Source: Synechococcus sp. UW140 (GTDB lineage Bacteria > Cyanobacteriota > Cyanobacteriia > PCC-6307 > Cyanobiaceae). From it: a stretch of DNA of 64,000 nt. Location: assembly GCA_945875915.1 (NCBI GenBank), contig CAMCMT010000002.1, positions 1 through 64,000 of the forward strand, written 5' to 3'. Below are positions 62,494-64,000 of the stretch, piece after piece. Each line of letters starts with the position of its first letter. Position 1 is the first letter of the stretch. The position numbers were made by a program, and so were the translations under genes. A model generated the notes under the pieces. It was not told where the DNA came from. It saw only the letters and a program-made list of their open reading frames with translations, and searched no databases.

Positions 62494-62967
62494 ATGCTGA
62501 CCCGCTCCCTGCTGCTGGCTGCCACCCCCTTGATGCTTACTTTTGGCGCGGCTGCCCAAGCGGCCCCGCAGTGCCAATTTTTGCAGCCGATTGGCGGCAA
62601 CGGCGTCACCCCAATTGTGGCCAAATCGGTGAGCCGCGGCAAGCTAATTGGCCGGCCCAACTGGAACACCGATTTCATCGTTAACCAGCCCTACAGCAGC
62701 TTCAAATTCTTCTTCACAGCCAATTCAGCTGATCCTGGCGCCCAATATCCCGTTTCTGGCTTCATGAAGTTCAGCGATGGCAGCAACCTCCAGGTCATCA
62801 ACGAAACGATGAATCCGCCGATCGGCACGGGCCGCATGTTTGGCCCCTTCCCAGCTATCCCAGGCAAGCAGGCCAGCCAAATGAACTTCAAGGTGGGTAA
62901 CAGTGATGATCCCGGCTCCCTGGGCTTTAGCTATCGCATTTCCGTGCAGGGTTGTACCGGCATCTGA
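62494..62967 (+). CDS. Secreted hypothetical protein, 157 aa
   Basis: The ATG at 62494 gives a signal peptide (MLTRSLLLAATPLMLTFGAA) with an AQA cleavage site before APQCQFLQP. The mature part of about 130 residues is beta-rich, with two cysteines near the ends (PQCQF and VQGCTGI) that could form a disulfide. It resembles periplasmic or outer-surface proteins of unknown function in picocyanobacteria. A strong terminator follows at 63038-63071. Confidence 0.75.
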   Translation: MLTRSLLLAATPLMLTFGAAAQAAPQCQFLQPIGGNGVTPIVAKSVSRGKLIGRPNWNTDFIVNQPYSSFKFFFTANSADPGAQYPVSGFMKFSDGSNLQVINETMNPPIGTGRMFGPFPAIPGKQASQMNFKVGNSDDPGSLGFSYRISVQGCTGI

Positions 62968-63037
62968 CCCTACCCAGCGGTCCTAAGAACAGAACCATCT
63001 CTGCCGGGCTGCTCAACGAAGGGCCAGTCCCTCCTCG

Positions 63038-63071
63038 GGCTAGCTGGGTCCTGACCCGGTTGGCCTTTTTT
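63038..63071 (+). terminator. Strong rho-independent terminator
   Basis: GGCTAGCTGGGT (63038-63049) and ACCCGGTTGGCC (63054-63065) can pair along all 12 positions counting G-U wobbles, with a four-base loop CCTG, followed directly by six T (63066-63071). It ends the secreted-protein transcript and insulates the following transporter gene. Confidence 0.88.
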
Positions 63072-63134
63072 CTGCGAACAAAAGCGTGTCAGGCCATACC
63101 CGGAGCAAGCCCTTTCGCTCCCTAAGGTTGGTGT

Positions 63135-64000
63135 GTGAATGTTCCGATCCGACCCCGCAGCCTGGCTCTCCTTGGTGGGGGGGTTGTGGTGTTCTTGCTG
63201 CTTACCCGCGGCTGCTGGCCCCAGGGGGAGGAGTCCAAGCGCAAACCGGCGGTCTTGGTGTCCCTGGCGCCGGCGAGCCTGGGCAACTTCGATGAAACGT
63301 TCCCGATTACGGGCGAGGTCAAACCGCTGGCATCTGCAGCGATCCGCTCCCAAGTCTCGGGGGTGGTGCAGAGGGTCTATTTCCGCGAGGGCCAGGAAGT
63401 GGAAGCCGGCCAGCCCCTAATTGGCATTGACCCCAGCCCCTGGCAGGCGGCCCTCAACCAGGCGATTGCCAACCGCAATAAGGCCATCGCAAAGGTTCGG
63501 GAAGCCAATGCCGAAGTGAGGCGCAGCCGCTCGGAAGCCCGCCTCGCCCGCCAACGGGCCAACCGCTATGGCTCCCTTGGCACCCAGGGGGCTGTCAGTG
63601 TCGACCTGGCTGAGCAGTTTCGTAGCCAGGCCCTCTCCCTGGAAGCCACGGTCACCAGCCGCGAAAGCGAGGTCGAAAGTACCCGGGCCGACCTGGCGGC
63701 TGGCCGCGCCGCCGAAGCCAACGCCCGGCTCAACCTGGAGCGCACCACGATCCGCTCACCCATCCGGGGCCGGGCCGGCCAGTTGCGGTTGACCGCCGGC
63801 AACCTGGTGCGCGAGGCCGAGGACCGTCCCCTCCTGGTGGTCAACCAGTTTCGGCCGATCACGGTGCAATTTGCCGTGCCCCAACGGCTGATTCCGCGCC
63901 TGAAGCTGGGGCTCAAGGTGAAATTGGCCGCTGGTGATTGGGGCCAGCTGAGCTCGATTGATAACGCCGTTGACCCGAGCACGGGCACCACGGCCGTCAA
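63135..64000 (+). CDS. RND-type membrane fusion protein (HlyD/AcrA family), 3' truncated by the window edge
   Basis: A GTG at 63135 opens a frame that runs past the right edge (288 codons shown). It has an N-terminal membrane segment (LALLGGGVVVFLLLT), the lipoyl/barrel strand PITGEVKPLASAAIRSQVSG, VYFREGQEVEAGQPLIGIDP, a long coiled-coil hairpin with KVREANAEVRRSRSEARLAR and the returning half-lipoyl motif TTIRSPIRGRAGQLRL. It is the periplasmic adaptor of a tripartite efflux pump; the RND pump gene is probably next to the right. An ATG frame at 63139 is out of phase and not coding. Confidence 0.85.
   Translation, partial: MNVPIRPRSLALLGGGVVVFLLLTRGCWPQGEESKRKPAVLVSLAPASLGNFDETFPITGEVKPLASAAIRSQVSGVVQRVYFREGQEVEAGQPLIGIDPSPWQAALNQAIANRNKAIAKVREANAEVRRSRSEARLARQRANRYGSLGTQGAVSVDLAEQFRSQALSLEATVTSRESEVESTRADLAAGRAAEANARLNLERTTIRSPIRGRAGQLRLTAGNLVREAEDRPLLVVNQFRPITVQFAVPQRLIPRLKLGLKVKLAAGDWGQLSSIDNAVDPSTGTTAV

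Noticed and set aside
63139-63420. 93-aa ORF at the start of the adaptor gene
   Set aside because: It is out of phase with the frame from GTG 63135 that carries all the membrane fusion protein motifs.

Overview
This 64 kb window is a chromosomal segment of a photosynthetic cyanobacterium, most likely a picocyanobacterium of the Synechococcus/Cyanobium type (alpha-cyanobacteria). The support is the magnesium chelatase subunit ChlH, Psb30 (Ycf12), a high-light-inducible protein, an NDH-1 CO2-uptake operon (ndhF4-ndhD4-chpX), Ycf20, many cyanobacteria-restricted families (DUF3038, DUF4335, DUF2949, DUF6447, UPF0182), GC-rich coding sequence and scattered HIP1 octamers (GCGATCGC, for example near 17966, 18480, 27041 and 48582). 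The genus is inferred from gene content; no rRNA or tRNA gene was seen.

Layout. 1-6 kb: an arsenic detoxification module (arsJ and an associated GAPDH, divergent from arsR across an ATCAA-N6-TTGAT operator), then a gene-poor, more AT-rich stretch with a phosphoketolase remnant, a 94-aa ORF and a small HExxH protein. 6-12 kb: an RpaB-like response regulator, an iron-uptake locus (IdiB-like regulator and futC facing futA-futB), and a FAS1 protein. 12-17 kb: the CO2-uptake NDH-1 operon, with an apparent one-base frameshift in ndhF4 and a 15-bp tandem repeat at the ndhF4/ndhD4 junction. 17-26 kb: M32 carboxypeptidase, VOC protein, methyltransferase, psb30, a CLC channel behind recJ, and a tightly overlapping cbbY-ycf20-glyK operon that fits Rubisco side-product and photorespiratory metabolism. 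26-34 kb: rpmF, ftsH, a bicupin/MoaD-like/threonine synthase cluster and a large UPF0182 membrane protein. 35-42 kb: ppk2, a DUF3038-DUF4335 cluster, apt, a UbiH-like FAD monooxygenase, an HLIP gene with an unusual promoter, and dapB. 42-57 kb: a large Cache/GAF/HD-GYP sensor divergent from chlH, a CPA2 antiporter, tpiA-folP, an S4 protein, an ABC exporter, small conserved proteins and cysK. 57-64 kb: an orphan two-gene ABC importer (fused permease plus ATPase with an AAA-associated tail), a CDF metal transporter, a secreted hypothetical protein with a strong terminator, and a membrane fusion protein running off the right edge.

Most of the window is ordinary core cyanobacterial gene content. 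The points most worth a second look are the ndhF4 frameshift and the translatable 15-bp minisatellite beside it, the cbbY-ycf20-glyK operon, the threonine synthase/MoaD-like/bicupin cluster, the FtsH that lacks an N-terminal membrane segment, the orphan ABC importer and the structured HLIP promoter. I did not find a clear-cut novel defence or mobile system. All family assignments come from reading motifs in translated sequence; no database search was run.
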